Assembly: GCA_027574665.1 (NCBI GenBank)
Contig: CM050665.1
Span: forward strand, 1,736,001-1,800,000
DNA: 64,000 nucleotides
Source of the DNA: Rhynochetos jubatus
Taxonomy: Eukaryota > Chordata > Aves > Eurypygiformes > Rhynochetidae
Reading direction: 5' to 3'
Below, in pieces: positions 42,001 to 52,848 of this stretch (positions are counted from its first letter, which is position 1; each line of letters opens with the position of its first letter). The notes under the pieces were generated by a model that saw only the letters and a program-made list of their open reading frames with translations, did no database searches and was not told the DNA's origin. The translations under genes and the position numbers were made by a program.

Positions 42001-45000
42001 ACAACATTAAAGGGTCCTTTTCAAAAGGGGCAGTAAGCCAACAGCAATGTTCGCACAACGCTCGCCTTGTGTGGCAGCCCTTCATAGGTTACCGGCACAG
42101 AAAGGTGATGTCAAGAATCGGCCAGCTGAGTGCTGGCAACACTGTGGTTCTCACCGGAGAAGGAGGATGCTTTCTCAGGGCTGCTGCAAAATCCAGTTCC
42201 TTGTACTCGTTTGGCTGGCTTTCCACATGCTGTTTAATTCTGTTCTCCGTGCAGAAGTGGAAGTCAATTGGCTTTGTTACTTGACCAGCGGCCCTCTTCA
42301 CAGGTTGCCCTAAAGAAACAGAGCAGGTAAGGTCTGGAAGCTTTTTGGGGTGTGGGGGAGAGGGGAAAAAAAAAGGCATTTAATTTCTAACAACTTGAAT
42401 ATATTTGGAGAACTCATCTGTAACCACTCAAAACATGACCAAACCCAAACTAACCCAATCCCAGGCAGTTTAGGGGCTGATCCGCATTAAAAGCCACCTA
42501 ATAGTTACTACAGAACCTCAGTGTTTGTGTCTGAAGGTACTCGCACAGCACCCCCCAGCTGAGCCCACCTGCCCCAGCGATAGCCGCTTTCAGAGACTCC
42601 TCGTTCTTCTTCCGCAGCTCCATAACCTCCCGCTGCAACTGCTGCATCTTTTCCAGCTCCTGCTCCTCCGTACTCTTCACCTTGCCAGAAAGATGGGTTC
42701 TCCTGCAGAAGCACATGAAAGGCTCAGATACACCTTCCCGCTTGACAGCGCGATGTCAGTGCAAAGGGACACCCTCATCTCCGACATCATGGCAGAAGCA
42801 TCGTTCCTTATAGGCGTACTCTTCAGGAAAGAGCTCTTTGGGTTTTAACTGCTCGAGCAAGCTCACAGCTAGCTCCTGTCCTGCATAAACATTTCCTGTA
42901 CGCACACTTCAGCCATCAGCAAGAGCAGCTTTCTCCTCCAACTAAAAGCAAAAGCTCTCCTTAGCACAGGTTCAGCTGAATTTCATCCTAACGGCGTTGC
43001 CTACCCGGGGTTTAGTAAACGCGATACCGTCACGCGCTAAGCTGAAAACGCACTGGCCAGGGCTGTCACCTAAATCAACCGTGATTAGCACAGACAAGTC
43101 ACAAGAAAGCTACGTACTTCAACATTGTTGGCGTGGAGGGCACGGTCAGTTTGCTTTTCCCTCTCCCTGGAGAGGGGTCAGGATTCTGCAGGGGCTCTTT
43201 CTTCGTGGATACTTCCGTCAGCCTCTCTCTGCTGCTGGAACTAAGGTAACAAGTTGTTACGGCGAACAGCTCTAATTAACAGTGCTCTGAGTGAAGGATC
43301 ACCTCCAGCTCTCACCACCACACAAATCCCAACACCTCGTGAGCTCCAAGGTACGCCACACCAGCCTTACCTCGCCACAGGCCCCGGTAGCGAGCGTCTA
43401 GATTTCCCTGGTACTCTAAGGCTGCAGAAGGGAAGATGAATTACTGAGGTTTTGGAACTCAGCCTTTTCTTCAGGAGGAAGGTGTACTGTAATTCATCTG
43501 GGCACCGCAGCGTTTGAGAGGTCGCACTTCAATTTCCTGGCCTCAGGCTTATCACCGTATGATATCTTAGTGGTTAAGCTAATTTGAGAAATATTTCAGC
43601 TGCGACCCATAGCTGATGACTCCTGAAGGACAAGTTAAGCCAAATTTGAAGCTAGCTGACAGGCACTACATCTGGAGTAAGGAGCTTAAGAAACTCAAGC
43701 TTATTTCATTCACATCTCTCTCCAGACACAGCATTTCCTTCAGGCCTTACAGTCAGTTGTTCTTATGACACCAGAACCACAAATCAGGTTTCGGTCATCC
43801 CTCCCCCCGAGAACCCTCTCAGCCCTATGGAAATCCCTTCCAAAGAAGCAGTTGTATCCCCCTTCCCAGTCCCAAACAGAAGGCCTTTAGCGTACATTCT
43901 CATTTTCTTCGGGGGTGGAACCTCTTCCTTGTTGACCGCAGCAGTACCATTTCCCTCCGCTTTGACTCGAGCTGGCTGTTTGTGCTGCTGTGCTTTCTTC
44001 TGCTTCATAGCCGGTCTTCTACCCGCCCTGGAGTGGAACAGAAAACGGAGGTCAACAGTCCCCCAGGTCTGAGGAGGCACACACTCTGTGTAACGCTTTT
44101 TACAGCGGCACACCACCCATCTCCAGCGCACCCCCAACGCAAACCCTGCGTTTCACAGGAATAATTCCTGCTGCATTTGGATTATCAAGGTTAACAATCC
44201 ATAAATCGATATTCTGTGGTACATGAGCGCACAGAGCCCCATGGATTCACATCAACTGGTTCTGCCCAGCTCAGGCAGATATAAACAAACTTCATAAGCC
44301 ACTCCAGTTTCAGATATCCTCACATTCCCGAAGCTCCTAGTGCTACAGAGTTGTTTGACAAGTATGTGAACCACTGCACTGCACTCCCACTCCTAGAGAC
44401 TGTCCCTCCAGCTCAGCAAGCAGAGCTCTGTCCCAGTACACCATCGCTGTCTTGGAGAGCTTCAGCCCCATAGGATGACCCCAGAACTGCAGAACCTGAG
44501 AGCAAGGACCTGCCTAGTTACACCACCCGCGACCTTCACGCAAACACGCACAAGTGTCTCACCTCTGAGAGGCCGCGGCAGGAACAGTGGCTCTCCAGCT
44601 CGACAGGGATTCAGCAATATTCCGAGGATTCCCACTGGCCTGCGTGCATTTGGCTTCACCGTCCCCTTCGCCATGGCTTTCACCTGAGAGCAGCGACAAA
44701 CGTCAGCTCACACAGGGGAATGCTAAAGCCAAAGCACGAGGCCTTGCTAGGCAGCAGTAGATGACGATGGTCCCGCAAAAGCCAGGTAAAGATATTCTCC
44801 CCCCACACCATGCCAGCTTACTCATTGTTACTTCTTGTGGCGTGACAGAAGACAGAACAACATCAGGCTTTGAAAAGGCAGGGCTGTACTGCGAGACCTT
44901 TGCCAGATTTTCCACAGGAGAGATGTTCTCCAGGTTGGCTTTTTGGTCTGTGAGGAGAGAGAGACTTTCACTACACACGCTGCAGCAGGAGTTCTTAACA

Positions 45001-45314
45001 ACACCTCAGAATCTCATCACGATGTTAACGAAGTCAGCTGTCAAGTCACAGACGGCAGATTTTAAATACAAAACCAAAACACCCCCCCCGTCACCCAACG
45101 AACGATGCTGCTAACATGACTAACCCATCAGCGGAAGCCAGGCCCGAAGCAAATGTCCAGCAAAGCCCTCGGGCACAGAGAAAGCAAATCGAGGAGCCGG
45201 AAGCGACTTACCGAACCAGGAGTCCGCATTGTGTACGTCATCATCGTTCAGAGTCGCAAAGTTGATGCAAGGGTTTGGGACATCAAAGGAATAGCGAGAT
45301 TCCGGGTGAGACAT
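36067..45314 (-). CDS. TPX2: TPX2 microtubule nucleation factor, 17 coding exons
   Basis: Coding exons (-), 5' to 3': 45314-45212, 44947-44822, 44683-44563, 44027-43896, 43421-43371, 43240-43118, 42702-42569, 42309-42155, 41375-41204, 41094-40956, 40459-40243, 40023-39925, 39236-39060, 38683-38537, 38010-37899, 37247-37081, 36177-36067 (TGA). Phases agree throughout: 761 residues, against 747 in human. The N-terminus is the Aurora-A binding peptide (Y8, F10, D11, F19, W33 present; see findings). The middle carries basic TPX2 repeats with K-P-F-N-L and P-F-S-F-D motifs; the C-terminal part has the coiled-coil K-R-A-K-E-R segment and ends P-I-R-K-Y, then R-F-R-C, the kinesin-5 binding tail. TPX2 is released from importins by Ran-GTP, activates Aurora-A and nucleates spindle microtubules. 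Start chosen at the ATG aligning with human Met1. Exon 6 has three in-frame acceptors. Confidence 0.94.
36362..36859 (+). mobile_element. CR1 LINE fragment in the last TPX2 intron
   Basis: Forward CR1 3' part. It opens with the CCCAGCTCTGGGGCC block, runs through CCAGAGGGGGCCACGGAGATG, GGTTTAAACAGAAAGAGGG and the CAGAGAAGCTGTGG block. It ends at CCCAAACCATCCTGTGATTCTG, close to the canonical ATTCTRTG tail. It is the longest copy here, antisense to TPX2, and lies fully within the intron 36178-37080. Confidence 0.9.
38712..38922 (+). mobile_element. CR1 LINE fragment, strongly 5'-truncated
   Basis: Only the last about 210 bases of CR1, from GGAAGGAATCC to CCATTCCATGGTTCTATGA. It starts 29 bases from the acceptor side of the TPX2 exon at 38537-38683, so it abuts the polypyrimidine region of that intron. 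Confidence 0.9.
41550..41972 (+). mobile_element. CR1 LINE fragment in a TPX2 intron
   Basis: Forward CR1 3' part from ATGCTCTGGGGGCTGGAG to AAACCCTTCTGTGATT. It is nearly the same as the copies at 36362 and 46347, and lies in the intron between the exons at 42155-42309 and 41204-41375. Confidence 0.9.
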
Positions 45315-45358
45315 CTTCACGCCGTCCCCGCGAGCGCTCTGCTCGCAGCGCTGCAGTC
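45212..45358 (-). other. TPX2 first coding exon including 5' UTR part
   Basis: The exon opens after a CTTGTCTCCAG acceptor at 45359-45360 and has 44 bases of 5' UTR before the ATG at 45314. It ends with a GTAAGT donor. The leader intron then runs to 50755. Confidence 0.75.
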
Positions 45359-46346
45359 CTGGAGACAAGGAGCATCGGTCACCCATTACCCAAACCCCAG
45401 CGTCAGCTAGACCACCCCTCCCACGGCTTTGAGACAGACGCTGGGACAGTTTTGGGCGCGCTGTCCTGCCTCTCACCCACAGCTTCGAGCAGAACGCCTC
45501 GTGAGCAACACAGGGGTTTATTCCCTGCCTTTGCCGCTCGGCAGTGGAAGTTTTACCCCTGTTGACATTTGCAGGTTGAAAACTATCACGAGGATCACGT
45601 TTTGTACCTGCAGGTGCTGGAATTGTATTTTTTAAAGGAATTAGAGTACAAAGCTTTTCCAGAGAGCAACCCATTTGCCCTTCCCTCCCGCGGGGCGCAC
45701 AGCAGAGTCCTCCCCCTTAGCAGAGCGCGGATCTATGAAGTGAGAGCCTGGCGAGGCTGACCCTAGCGCACTGCAAAGCACCGTCTTTCTCCCTCTGAAG
45801 GGCCACAAACAACAACTAAAGACACAAGCGTGCTCTTCTATAGAGTAACTTGGTTTCCAAAGCAGGAAGAGAGTTCTGCAGAGTGGTATTACTAGACAAA
45901 AAGTAGGAAGAAAGGCAGCGTAGGACCCTCGCTGCATTCCACGGCACTACCCCGACGCTGACCAGGCTCTAGGCAAACCAAGCACTGTGACAGTGGCAAG
46001 AACAGTCCCTGCAGTTAATTAGTGGAGCACTGACAGCAGAAGGAGTCCCTGTGTCAACAGGTGATATTAAACCCAACAGAACAGGAATAAAGCCAGCAAC
46101 AAAAACTATAAACACTTAAATCCTAACAAAACCTTTTGCAAAGGTGCTTTTATGCTGCCGCGCACAGCTGCGAGGCCAAGCCCGCGAGGACACTACAAAA
46201 CACTCCCCAAGGAAATCACCTGAACTTTGCTTTTACGAGTCCAACCAGCTCCGAAGCAGAGTGATCCACAAAGGCTCAGACCCAAACCATCTGTCTGGGC
46301 AGACCACCCGTGGGCTCAATCCAGACAGCAGGCCCCATAATTTGGA

Positions 46347-46786
46347 GTGAGTCCAGAGGGGGCCAGAGATGCTCTGGGGGCTGGAGCCCCCCTGCCATGG
46401 GGACAGGCTGGTGGGGTTGGGGGGTTCAGCCTGGAGAAGGGAAGGCTCCGGGGAGACCTCAGAGCCCCTTCCAGGGCCTGGGGGGCTACGAGAAAGCTGG
46501 GGGGGCTTTTATCAAGGGCAGGGAGTGACAGGACAAGGGGTAATGGCTTTAAACGGAAAAATGGAGATGGGCCATCAGGAAGGAATTATTCCCGGAGAGG
46601 GTGGGGAGCACTGGGACAGGTTCCCAGAGAAGCTGTGGATGCCCCATCCCTGGGAGTGCCCAAGGCCAGGCTGGATGAGGCTGGGAGCACCCTGGGCTAT
46701 GGAGGGTGTCCCTGGTCCCTGCCCGTGGCCGGGGGGGGGGGGGCTTTAAGGTCCCTCCCAACCCAAACTGTTCTATGATTCTGTGA
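46347..46786 (+). mobile_element. CR1 LINE fragment in the TPX2 leader intron
   Basis: Forward CR1 3' part from GTCCAGAGGGGGCCAGAGATG to CCCAAACTGTTCTATGATTCTG, keeping the ATTCTRTG-type tail. It has small internal deletions compared with the copy at 36362. Confidence 0.9.
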
Positions 46787-49134
46787 TAAAGAAGAAAATG
46801 TCCATGAGTAAATCAAAGCAGCATTGAGGAGCTATCGCTGCCGCTCACAGGCACTGGCCCTCCCTCCCGAGGATGGCTGCACCCAGAGGCCTTCGGGTCC
46901 CCAGCACCGAAGCGTGACAGTTAAAGGGAAGAATGTCACTAGGGAGACATCAGCTACACGACTGCAAAGATGTCAGGGTAGGACCCAAAGAAGGCAAACA
47001 GAGGAATTGGAGCCAAAACCAACGGTAACCGAGCTGAAGCCACGGCTGGAATCGAATGCTTTCCTACCGCCCTTAATCAAGATAGAGTTTCTGTCAACAC
47101 TATCCACTTTTTTAAAAATCAAATGCGTCATCTGCATTCTCCCCTCACCCTCCCGGTCACTTCACGAGTTGCAGCTCCAGGCATCAAATTTCCCAGCTAC
47201 TCGTGTCCACTGCTGCACTTCCCAGCTTTTTACGGTGTAAAGTCCAGATTCTTTCAGCGTCAGCACCCTCAGCTCCGACCCCCTTCGCTCTCCCGCTCCC
47301 AGACGGGAGCGAACAGCCGCGGCAGGAAAGGGAGCGCATCAGCGCCGCGGTTTCATACACCACATTCCTTGGAATGGCAGTGGGGAGGTAGAAGTTGTCA
47401 CGACTGAACTCCTGAGGGTCCTTCTCAGTCAGATGAGCTCACGGCATCCGCTTTTCAAATCCCCACGGATCCTCCAAGCTCCGCACACGGGATTTACTGC
47501 AAAGCACCAGTTCGCTGAAAGGCATCTCGTTCCTCCACCTACCAACTCAGCTCGGGAGCGGGCTCCCACCGGTGATTTATCACCCCGATACGCCCACCAC
47601 AGTGCCGCAGCAATCCAAGCCCGAGGCCTGTTGCCCTCTCCCCGGGGGCATTTCAAAACACCCAGTCATGATTTTGATGGTAGAACCACCATTATCTCAC
47701 CATTTTCTTTAAAGACAAGAGGCAAGAATTCCTTCTCTCCACTGGGACACTCTTCCACCAGAAGCGAGGTGCAGAAATGTCTCCTCATTAATAGGGACGT
47801 GCCCTAATTACCAGGCACTGTGTGCATTTACCACACCGTGGTTACAGGCTGTCATCCTACGTAACCACAGCGTGGATTTAAAGCGTAAGCCGGCTCTCCC
47901 CACATCCATCACCTTCCGTGTCGACGCCAGCACCCGCAGAGCTCCGCAGCCAGCCAGACGGGGAACCCTCACCCCGCTTCTGCGGGATCAGCTTCCACCT
48001 GGTTCGCAGGGAGCCGTTCACACTGCTGCTGGTGCGAGAAAGGGCGAGGATCCGGTCCTTCTGCTTTCAAAACCAGCCCAAATTCCCTCAAAGTGGCTGC
48101 CTAACTACAACCCTCATTCTCCTTCTAGGCCTGCTGCCCTCACTGACCTAAGAGGGCCACGCAGCCGTGCTCCCGTATGGAGCAGCACAGCCGCATCCAC
48201 GAGGAGGAAGAGACGATGGGTTGCTCCGCACATCAGGCTTCTTTTGAGTAACTACACTTTGGCACGTTCCAGAAGAGTGCCTTGGCCTGGTTTAGATTAG
48301 TTAGCTTTGAAAGAGGATTAAGCTAAATTGGAACAAGCATGCCTATCCCAGAATAAGACTGATCCAACAGCAAGCGCAATAGGTATTTCGGAATAACTTC
48401 ACACCTCGCTCTAATCCAAATTAGCTTTAAAATGCTGACACGATTCCATCACCCCTGTGCTCAGCGTCTTTTCCCTCAGTGTAGCTGTTAATTTCTGGCC
48501 AAAACCATTTAGGTCGGGGAAGGCTGGAAAGGAGCAACCCCAGCAAGACCTTCACTATGTGAAACTCAGCAGCACTTCACCATTACAACCTAACCAAAAG
48601 AGCCTCTTATCTTTAGAGCGCCAGCCCAGAGAGACGGTACCATCAGGCAATAGAATAACAGCACCCACCACCGGGACAACGGGTCCTCCCAGGCAGAGGA
48701 GAGGGAGCAGAGCTTCAAGAAGAGGAATTAGAGGTCAGAAGGAGAGAGAGGGGGAAGTTTGGGGGAGCAGGAAGGGATGGACAGAAGGCGGGTACAGAGA
48801 AGATCTGCTCTTTCTTCCCACCTTGCAACATAATTAGATAAGCCCCTGGTCAACTTGAGACAACACCCTATCACAATCTGCTGCTGGTGCTCCACAAGCT
48901 ACAGGTGTTACTCTAAATCCTACCAGGACTGGAAAGGGGAAAAAACAGTACCAGCTACACCAAAAAAGGACATTCCAAGATACATTAGCAGATAAATCTG
49001 AAGCCAGTTGCTGCAAAACCCAAGCTGGACAACCAGGAATAAGCAAGAGAAGCCCCACCAAGGCAGAGGAAGCTGCACAGCAATTTGCTGCAGTAATTCC
49101 AGTGCCTTCTGCTGGGCATCCAGCACCCAGTGCT

Positions 49135-49440
49135 ATTGAGACACAGGACTCTACGCTAGCCAGGAGGCTCAATTCAGCCTGGCAGCTTTATTGTCCTGCA
49201 ACCTAAAGCTTTCCTTCCCTTTTATAGGGATGATAATCCAGACAGTTTCCAGATGCTTTTCACCGGCTAATATGTAAATTGGACCACCACAAGGGGCTGG
49301 AAACTGCCTCTCTAGAGATACAGTCCTGTCATCACAGCCTCCTAGGAAGCTATCCCCACAACACTGCCATGGCAACTCTTTCCAGCGTGATGCCAGCAAC
49401 CCTCACTTTTCCCTGAGTGAGGTTAATTAACACTTTTTAA
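49135..49440 (-). mobile_element. LTR-like sequence in TPX2 leader intron
   Basis: On the - strand this has an apparent promoter (CCCTATAAAAGGG, about 49216-49228), then an AATAAA (plus-strand TTTATT near 49186-49192), then a short 3' segment. That order and spacing fit an LTR with U3, R and U5. A 30-bp piece of its U3-like part recurs at 49909-49939. I saw no primer-binding site or retroviral genes. Limits are approximate. Confidence 0.4.
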
Positions 49441-49891
49441 AAATCCTGGCTCTTCCTCTCTGGTGTCCCTCACTCAAAGCTCGAGCGTGCTTTTCCGCAG
49501 CACAGAACTGACACTGAACACATCATCCTGGGCACGAAACAGAGGCAACACCAATGTCCTACCACATAATACTCAAAAATGGGGAGAAAGCCTTTATCTC
49601 TAGACAGGTGAGAGATGAGCACGCAGACAGGTCCGCAGAGCACCCTATCCAGCCTTATCAGCCTTCAGCAAAACCACGAGCGAGGTGCTAGAGCAGCAGC
49701 TTTTCTCCCAAGCAGCCTTTGCTCAGCTAAGGGCAGCCCAGACCCGCCTCCCTTCCAACAGCCCAAAATAAACAGCCCTGACATCTCATGCTCGGTAAAT
49801 GAGATGCCACAAGTTTTAGGAGACACGAAGATGGGACATTCTAAGAATAGCCGTTCAAGGGAAAGTAAACTATATTTAGGCAGTATAACCT

Positions 49892-49961
49892 CAACTTATC
49901 GTTGGATGGAAATTGGACCATTACAAGGGGCTGGAAACTATCGTTATTGTTAGATAAGTTG
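49892..49961. repeat. 70-bp segment bounded by 9-bp perfect inverted repeats
   Basis: CAACTTATC at 49892-49900 is matched by GATAAGTTG at 49953-49961. Between them lies a near-copy of the 30-bp block found at 49276-49305 (AAATTGGACCA, then ACAAGGGGCTGGAAACT). It may be a diverged second LTR piece or a small inverted-repeat element. Confidence 0.5.
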
Positions 49962-50755
49962 AAGCTTCTCTGTATATAAACAGCTAACTTAATACCTTTT
50001 CTGTCACTTGAGCCAGGTTTCGCCTGGTTTTCTTCCTTCCTTTCCCTAGGCAGCAGGTTTGGTTTGAGCAAAAGTAACAGTTTTTCCGAACTGGGAAACC
50101 CCGACGCACACGGGAGGCTTTGAGGAGTCGCTGTGAACAAACCGCCGAGCAGGGCAGGCAGCGGGGCCGGCGCTAGGCTCAAGGAGCACCCTGGGCTGTG
50201 TTTCACCGTGAGCGCCGCTCACATCTCAGCTTCGTCCCATCGCAAGGCTTATTCCAGTCCTGCGGCCCCACCTCAGCGCGGGGAGCCCCTCGCCACGGCG
50301 GCCACTGCCCAGCCACAGCCCGGCCCCAGGCTCCGGCTCCTTCAGCCCTACGGCCACCGAGGCCTTGGAATTAGTCGCCGGGGATTTAGGCCCGCGTTAC
50401 GGGGCTCCGGGTGCGACCCTGCCCTCGCGCCACCGTGCGAAAGCGGCCCCGGTCACGGACTAAACACCCGGAGCCGCTTTCCGCCCCCGCCTCCCACCCG
50501 CGCCCTCCGGCCTCTCGGTGCTGTGAGGGGCCGGGGCCGCGTTACCGACACCGAGGCTGGGAGCAGGCCCGCGGCCCAGCCGCACCCCCCTCAGCCAGAG
50601 AGGCCCGCCCGAGTCCCGAGGAGGGCTGCGCGGCCCAGACCACCGGTACCGGGCGGCGCAGGGCAGGGAAGAGGGGCAGAGACGGGGGGACGAGGCTCAG
50701 CAAAGCCCCCATAACAAGGGGAACTGCCCGGTAACCGCCGGCCGCCCCCACTCAC

Positions 50756-50815
50756 CTCAACACCGCAGCCGCCGTACGCGGCGATTCTGCCCGCCGCCGT
50801 TAACGAATTTCAAAC
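50756..50815 (-). other. Predicted non-coding first exon of TPX2
   Basis: A strong donor (TTGAG, then GTGAGT) closes a short GC-rich stretch just downstream of a CHR element and CCAAT boxes. It would join the acceptor at 45359. The transcription start is not determined. Confidence 0.5.
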
Positions 50816-50936
50816 TGAGCTCGGCGCTCCGAATCAACCAATCAGTGCCTGGGGCACGCCCCCGGTGCGTGCTGACTGGGCGGGCCGCCAAGAGACCCGG
50901 ATGAGCAAACCACCCCTCCCGCCGCGCCCTACCAAT
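50809..50936 (-). promoter_or_regulatory. TPX2 cell-cycle promoter: CHR plus two CCAAT boxes
   Basis: On the - strand TTTGAA (plus-strand TTCAAA, 50809-50814) matches the cell-cycle genes homology region. Inverted CCAAT boxes lie at 50838-50842 and 50932-50936, both as CCAATCAG/CCAATCAGA on the plus strand. CHR plus NF-Y sites is the standard layout of promoters used in G2/M through MuvB/DREAM, which suits a spindle factor. Confidence 0.65.
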
Positions 50937-50939
50937 CAG

Positions 50940-52700
50940 ATAGGCCGCCGCTTTGAGTGCCGTTCGATGGTGGCCTATCAGCTGCCGGTAGGCGGTTCCC
51001 TCGGGCAGGGCCGCCTCGGCTGGAGGCCGGTGCTCGCAGCCTGCTGGGCCCGGGGACAGCAGCGAGGCCGTGCCGCCCGGGCCGGAGCCCACCGGAGCCA
51101 GGCCCTGCTACCACGGCTCTACGTTACGTAGTCGCTGGAGCGTCCAGCGTGCAGCTTTGAGTGAGCGCGCAGCGCGCCTCCGCTCCCTCCTGCCACGGGT
51201 GTCCCCAGCGGAGCAGAGGCGGCCAGCCCGCACTCCCAAACGCTGCCTGCCTGCCTCCTGCTGCCGGCTGTTCCTCGCCAGAGCAGCTCCTCTGACTGCC
51301 CGGCCCAGGGAAGGCAGCTTCCGCTGCCCACCCTTCCCGCTGCGGCGGGAAACGGCCCTTTAAGCAACGTTACCTACCGCAAGCACTGCGTAAAACTCCC
51401 AAAACTCAGCCGACGGGAGGGCCGAGACACCGGCCCCGTCAGCCTTCCCCTCGCAGCCCTGCCGCGGGCGCGGCACTGCGGGCAGGAGGTGGCCGCAGGC
51501 TCCCGGAGCACCGTGCAGACAGAAAAAACCCTTCACACGCCAAGCCCTACTCGCTGTGAGGGCACAGGCGGCCGCACCCGCGGGCCCTGCGGTACCCACG
51601 CGGCGTGGGCTGCCCGCAGGCCTCGCGACGTCCCCCAGGCCCCCGCGCGGCCGACAGGCGGCACCAGAGCCCCGCTCTCCGCCCGCGCACTAGCGCCAAC
51701 GATTGCGCGCAGGCGCCTTCTCCTCCCTCTCCGTCTAACCGACGCTGTCGCCCCGCCCCTCTACGCATGCGCTACGCTCGCTGCCCAGCCTCGGGGCGCG
51801 GTGCGCATGCGCACCTCCCCGCTCTTGCCCCCTCCCACCCGCCCGCACCCCCCCGGAGCGGCCCAGGAGCGCGGCGGCCGTTTGGCGGGCGATGCGAAAG
51901 GAGCCCGGGGACTGCTGAGCGGGCCGAGGCCCGGTGGGGCTCTCGGCGACCCCCGGCGTCGCTGCCACCTAAGCCCGCGGGGCAGGGGCGGGAAGGACCC
52001 GGACCCTCCGCCGGCCGCTGAGGTGAGGGGCGGAGTGGGGCAGGCCATGAGCGACGCGCGGCTCGCCCAATAGGAGAGCCCGCTGCCGGGCCCCGCCCCG
52101 CGGGGCTCTGCCGGCCGGTGATTGGCTGGCTCCTGAGGGGCGGGCGGCGTGGGCGCCGGCCTCGCGGGCGCCGTGTCGGTCCTCGTGCGCGGGCCCCGTG
52201 CTCGTCGCCCCGCCCCACGCGGGTACGGCGGCCGCGAGGGGCGGTACGGTGGCCGGGGGGCAGCCCGCCCCCTGCGGCCCTCCCGCCTGCCGCGGCCCGG
52301 TGAGCCACCGGGCCCGGCCCTGGCGGCAGCGCGTTGCCAACGGCAGGGAGTGACCGGAATCGCTCCTGTAAGAACGCAGGGCCGGGCGGCGGCAGCCCCG
52401 GGCAGGCCGAGCCCTGCGAGCCCCTCTCTGGTGGCGGGGAGTCGCCGGTTTTCAGCCTTTTATCCCCTCTGCCTGCGGGGACCGAGTGGCTTCGGGAGGG
52501 CGGGGGGGGGGGCTGTGAACGGCAGCGCGCCCGGCCGAGCGAGCCCCGGGGGGGGGGGGGCGGAAAGCGGGGTGTGTGCCGCGCCGCGGTTACCGGACGG
52601 GGCTGCCGTAACCCTTGGGCAACGCTGCCTGCCCGCATCCGCTGGCCGCCGTTGGGCAACGGCGGCGGAGGTGGGCGGGGGGCAGCCGGGCCCTTTAACG
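50940..52700. promoter_or_regulatory. Bidirectional CpG island between TPX2 and BCL2L1
   Basis: About 1.8 kb of CpG-rich sequence separates the divergent first exons. It contains two NRF-1-type sites (ACGCATGCGC near 51763-51772 and the palindrome TGCGCATGCGCA at 51802-51813), CCAAT boxes near 52067-52071 and 52120-52126 (inverted), and several GC boxes. Open frames here are GC-driven and were not called. Confidence 0.6.
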
Positions 52701-52848
52701 GGCGGGGCCGGGGCGGGCGGGGGCGGGGCCGCCTCCGCCTCCGCGGCACTTCGGGAGTGGCGGAGCACGGCCGGGCCGGCCCGCAGCTCCAGCAGAGCGA
52801 TCGCCGCCTCCCTCCCGCGGCTGGCCTTCCGGGCGGTGCCTGCACCCG
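52700..52848 (+). other. Predicted non-coding first exon of BCL2L1
   Basis: A GC-rich stretch ends at a strong donor (CACCCG, then GTGAGATCT, at 52848/52849). The next acceptor (TGTGCAAAG, ending 53079) opens the coding exon. The 5' limit of this exon is a guess. Confidence 0.45.

Larger units (their letters stand above)
45359..50755 (-). other. TPX2 leader intron
   Basis: A 5.4-kb intron between the non-coding first exon and the first coding exon. It contains one CR1 fragment and LTR-like sequence near 49.1-50 kb. Otherwise it is moderately AT-rich with no coding sequence I can support. Confidence 0.55.

Noticed and set aside
48834-49172. 112-residue - strand frame with hydrophobic segments, considered as a retroviral gene remnant
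   Set aside because: No recognisable retroviral motif and no primer-binding site beside the LTR-like block; too weak to call.
50133-52845. Many long frames across the TPX2-BCL2L1 CpG island
   Set aside because: GC-driven, open on both strands, no domains; the known first exons there are non-coding.
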